This document shows positions 13,605 through 15,467 of a stretch of DNA of 15,467 nt, piece by piece. The stretch spans positions 1 through 15,467 of the forward strand of contig CAZUAH010000317.1 of the NCBI GenBank assembly GCA_964617665.1, written 5' to 3'. The notes beneath the pieces are model-generated. The model searched no databases and was not told the origin of the DNA. It saw nothing but the letters and a program-made list of their open reading frames with translations. A program made the translations under genes and the position numbers. Each line of letters starts with the position of its first letter. Within the stretch, counting starts at the first letter, position 1. This DNA comes from JADHUC01 sp964617665 (lineage in GTDB: Bacteria > Planctomycetota > Planctomycetia > Pirellulales > Pirellulaceae).

Positions 13605-15014
13605 ATGAAGAGAATCTCGTTCCTACTGCTCGCTCTCGTCGTCTTATGCCGCGCGGCATCCGCAGACGCTCGTCCCAACATTGTCTTCATCTATACCGAC
13701 GATCAAGCGCCGTTCGCCGTGGCCGCTGCGGGCGACAAGCGCTTCATCACGCCCAGTATCGACCGCATCTTCCGCGAGGGGGCGCATCTAACCAACAGTT
13801 TCGTCACAACTCCTGTGTGCAGTCCCAGTCGCGTTGGATTGATCGCCAGCCGTTATGGGACGGAAATGGGCATCACCGATTGGATCAACCCGCGCAGCGA
13901 AGCGACTCTAGGAATGGACCCGAAAACGACCACTTGGCCGCAATTGCTGGCTCGTGCCGGCTACCGCAACGCGCTATTCGGCAAGTGGCATCTAGGCACC
14001 CGAGACAAGTACCATCCAACCAACTTCGGCTATCATGAATTCATGGGTATTCGTACCGGAGGTTGTCCGCCCAAAGATCCCGTACTGGAATTGCTTGATG
14101 GCGAGGTGAAGAAGGTTGAAGGTTTCACGTGCGACATCTTCACCGACCACAGCCTGCAATTCATCCGCGAGAATCGTCGGCGACCGTTCGCGGTCTCCCT
14201 GCACTTTCGGGCGCCGCATGCCGCATGGTTGCCGGTGCGGGACGAGGACTGGGAGCCGTTCAAGGATCTCGATCCGGAGATTCCCAATCCCGATTATCCG
14301 AACCTGAACGTGGCGCAGGTCAAAAAACGGACCCGAGAGTACCTGGCTGCCGTCAAGAGTATCGACCGCAACGTGGGGCGGGTTTTGGGCTTGTTGGACG
14401 AGCTAAAACTCTCGGACAAAACGATCGTCATCTTCACCAGCGACCATGGTTACAATCTGGGCGAGCATGGCGTTTGGTACAAGGGCAACGCCATTCGCAT
14501 CTTGACGAAGAACCCGCCTCAGCAATGGAAAAACATCCCGCCTGCCCGGCGGCCGAATCTGTGGGACACTTCGCTTCGTGTGCCGACCGCTGTGCGTTGG
14601 CCAGGTGTCATCAAGCCGAGCACAAAGGTGACGCGCACGGTATCGAATCTCGACTGGTACCCCACGCTGTTGGCAATGGCCGGCGTCGACCTGCCCACGG
14701 ACGTCACCATCCGCGGGCGCGATATCACACCGCTGCTGCGAGGCGAATCAGTCGAGTGGGATGACGGTCTGTATGCGGAATACAGCATGCATCACGGCGC
14801 CACAACGCACATGCGCGGGTACCGCACGCCGAATTGGAAGCTGATGCGCGATTTTGCCAGTCCGGGACGAGCCGAGTTGTACGACCTGCAAAACGATCCG
14901 GACGAACGCACGAATCTGATCGAATCCGACGACCCGGTCCACGTGCGCGTACGCAGAGAACTCGACGCAAAGATTTTCAAGCAGATGCAGGCTCTGAACG
15001 ATCCGGCGCTCTAG
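13605..15014 (+). CDS. Exported formylglycine-dependent sulfatase
   Basis: The product is 469 residues from ATG 13605, which has AGGAAG 7 bases upstream; an in-frame start at 13557 would overlap the aldolase and hide the signal peptide. M-K-R followed by a hydrophobic run and A-S-A-D-A (to about residue 22) is a Sec signal. R-P-N-I-V-F-I-Y-T-D-D-Q (23-34) gives the metal-binding Asp pair. C72-S-P-S-R76 is the type I sulfatase C-x-P-S-R motif, whose Cys becomes formylglycine. G-K-W-H-L-G (126-131) and T-S-D-H-G (278-282) complete the active site. The C-terminal part has the usual L-Y-D-L-Q-N-D-P-D-E motif. It would remove sulfate esters from a glycan in the periplasm or outside. It sits between the aldolase and a Gfo/Idh/MocA oxidoreductase. 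Alkaline phosphatase-fold relatives such as phosphonate hydrolases are less likely given the motif set. Confidence 0.96.
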   Translation: MKRISFLLLALVVLCRAASADARPNIVFIYTDDQAPFAVAAAGDKRFITPSIDRIFREGAHLTNSFVTTPVCSPSRVGLIASRYGTEMGITDWINPRSEATLGMDPKTTTWPQLLARAGYRNALFGKWHLGTRDKYHPTNFGYHEFMGIRTGGCPPKDPVLELLDGEVKKVEGFTCDIFTDHSLQFIRENRRRPFAVSLHFRAPHAAWLPVRDEDWEPFKDLDPEIPNPDYPNLNVAQVKKRTREYLAAVKSIDRNVGRVLGLLDELKLSDKTIVIFTSDHGYNLGEHGVWYKGNAIRILTKNPPQQWKNIPPARRPNLWDTSLRVPTAVRWPGVIKPSTKVTRTVSNLDWYPTLLAMAGVDLPTDVTIRGRDITPLLRGESVEWDDGLYAEYSMHHGATTHMRGYRTPNWKLMRDFASPGRAELYDLQNDPDERTNLIESDDPVHVRVRRELDAKIFKQMQALNDPAL

Positions 15015-15081
15015 GCCTTCGTTCATTTCCGCCCCGCCGCGTCGGTTGCCAACAACTTGCCGTCAGCCAGGAGCCGTACTG

Positions 15082-15467
15082 ATGTCACCAAAGAGTTGGA
15101 CAAGACGTGAGCTATTGAAAGCAGGTGCCGCTACCATCGCCTTACCGGCGATCGTGCCAGTACGAGTTCTCGGGTTGGGCGGTTCGGTGCCTGCGAGTGA
15201 AACGGTCAAAGTGGGGATCGCCGGACTAGGCGGTCGGGCGCGATGGATTCTGCTGAACGAAGGCCTGCCGGGCGGCAAGATTGTTGCCGTCGCAGATTGC
15301 TGCCAGCCCCGGTGCGACCAAATGGCGGCTGCGGTGGCCAAGCAGCGGCCCGATCTTCAGCCTGAGTCCTGGAAGAAATATCCAGACATCCGGCAAATGC
15401 TCGACAAGGAGAAGCTCGACGCGGTGTTCGTCGAGACGACCGCGCATGCCCGCGTCTGGTGCATGAT
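15082..15467 (+). CDS. Tat-exported Gfo/Idh/MocA family oxidoreductase, 3'-truncated
   Basis: The first 128 residues are visible; the frame runs off the window's right edge with no stop. AGGAG (15069-15073) lies 8 bases before ATG 15082. The N-terminus has a twin-arginine motif T-R-R-E-L-L-K-A-G (R8-R9) and a hydrophobic stretch, so it is exported folded. A Rossmann start follows: V-K-V-G-I-A-G-L-G-G-R-A (about residues 43-54), a variant of the G-x-G-x-x-G loop, then V-A-V-A-D-C-C (about 73-79) with the acidic end of the second strand. L-D-A-V-F-V-E-T-T (about 112-120) matches the next family strand. It binds NAD(P) and acts on a sugar or polyol. The gap after the sulfatase is 67 bases, so it probably belongs to the same operon. 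Confidence 0.92.
   Translation, partial: MSPKSWTRRELLKAGAATIALPAIVPVRVLGLGGSVPASETVKVGIAGLGGRARWILLNEGLPGGKIVAVADCCQPRCDQMAAAVAKQRPDLQPESWKKYPDIRQMLDKEKLDAVFVETTAHARVWCM

Noticed and set aside
14129..14764. 211-codon open frame on the plus strand
   Set aside because: It is an out-of-frame shadow inside the sulfatase gene, with Arg- and Ala-rich composition and no family match.

Overview
The window looks like part of a planctomycete chromosome (Pirellulales-type). This rests on gene content, not on a marker gene. It has an exported formylglycine-type sulfatase, a Tat-exported Gfo/Idh/MocA oxidoreductase, an exported M14 peptidase, a Lgt with a PDZ insertion, a FolK fused to a deoxynucleoside-kinase-like domain, and a palindromic interspersed repeat read in frame as the 'GSAGASPS' peptide, which I remember as common in proteins of this group. 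Gene density is moderate, with several 350-600 bp intergenic stretches.

Layout. (1) 2-2071 (+): 3' part of a GH95-like/DUF5703 glycoside hydrolase, cut by the left edge. (2) 2072-2653: no supported gene, one GC-rich hairpin. (3) 2654-3667 (+): PhcB-like SAM methyltransferase, convergent with (4) 3681-4943 (-): Tat-exported sulfite-oxidase-family molybdopterin enzyme. (5) 5327-6640 (+): exported M14 peptidase-like protein, divergent from (4). (6) A minus-strand block read from right to left: folK-dNK fusion (11320-10181), panC (10104-9229), lgt with PDZ (9114-7780), and an unrecognised protein with an acidic linker (7516-6668). (7) 11321-11881: divergent intergenic region with small hairpins. 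(8) A plus-strand block: family 2 glycosyltransferase (11882-12745), HpcH/HpaI aldolase (12785-13582), sulfatase (13605-15014) and the start of a Gfo/Idh/MocA oxidoreductase (15082 to the right edge).

How the genes fit together. The minus-strand block is housekeeping: folate and pantothenate synthesis, nucleotide salvage (inferred) and lipoprotein maturation. The right-hand block (aldolase, sulfatase, oxidoreductase) and the left-hand glycoside hydrolase suggest use of sulfated glycans; this is inference from families and spacing. The Mo enzyme, M14 protein and methyltransferase have no obvious partners here.

Most worth a second look: the architecture of Lgt (PDZ insert, Cys-rich replacement of the signature, apparent duplication of the N-terminal segment), the 68 bp palindromic element inside the folK-dNK coding sequence, and the M14 protein whose expected Asn-Arg substrate-binding pair is Ser-Ser. 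I found no CRISPR array, tRNA, rRNA, IS element or recognisable defence system.
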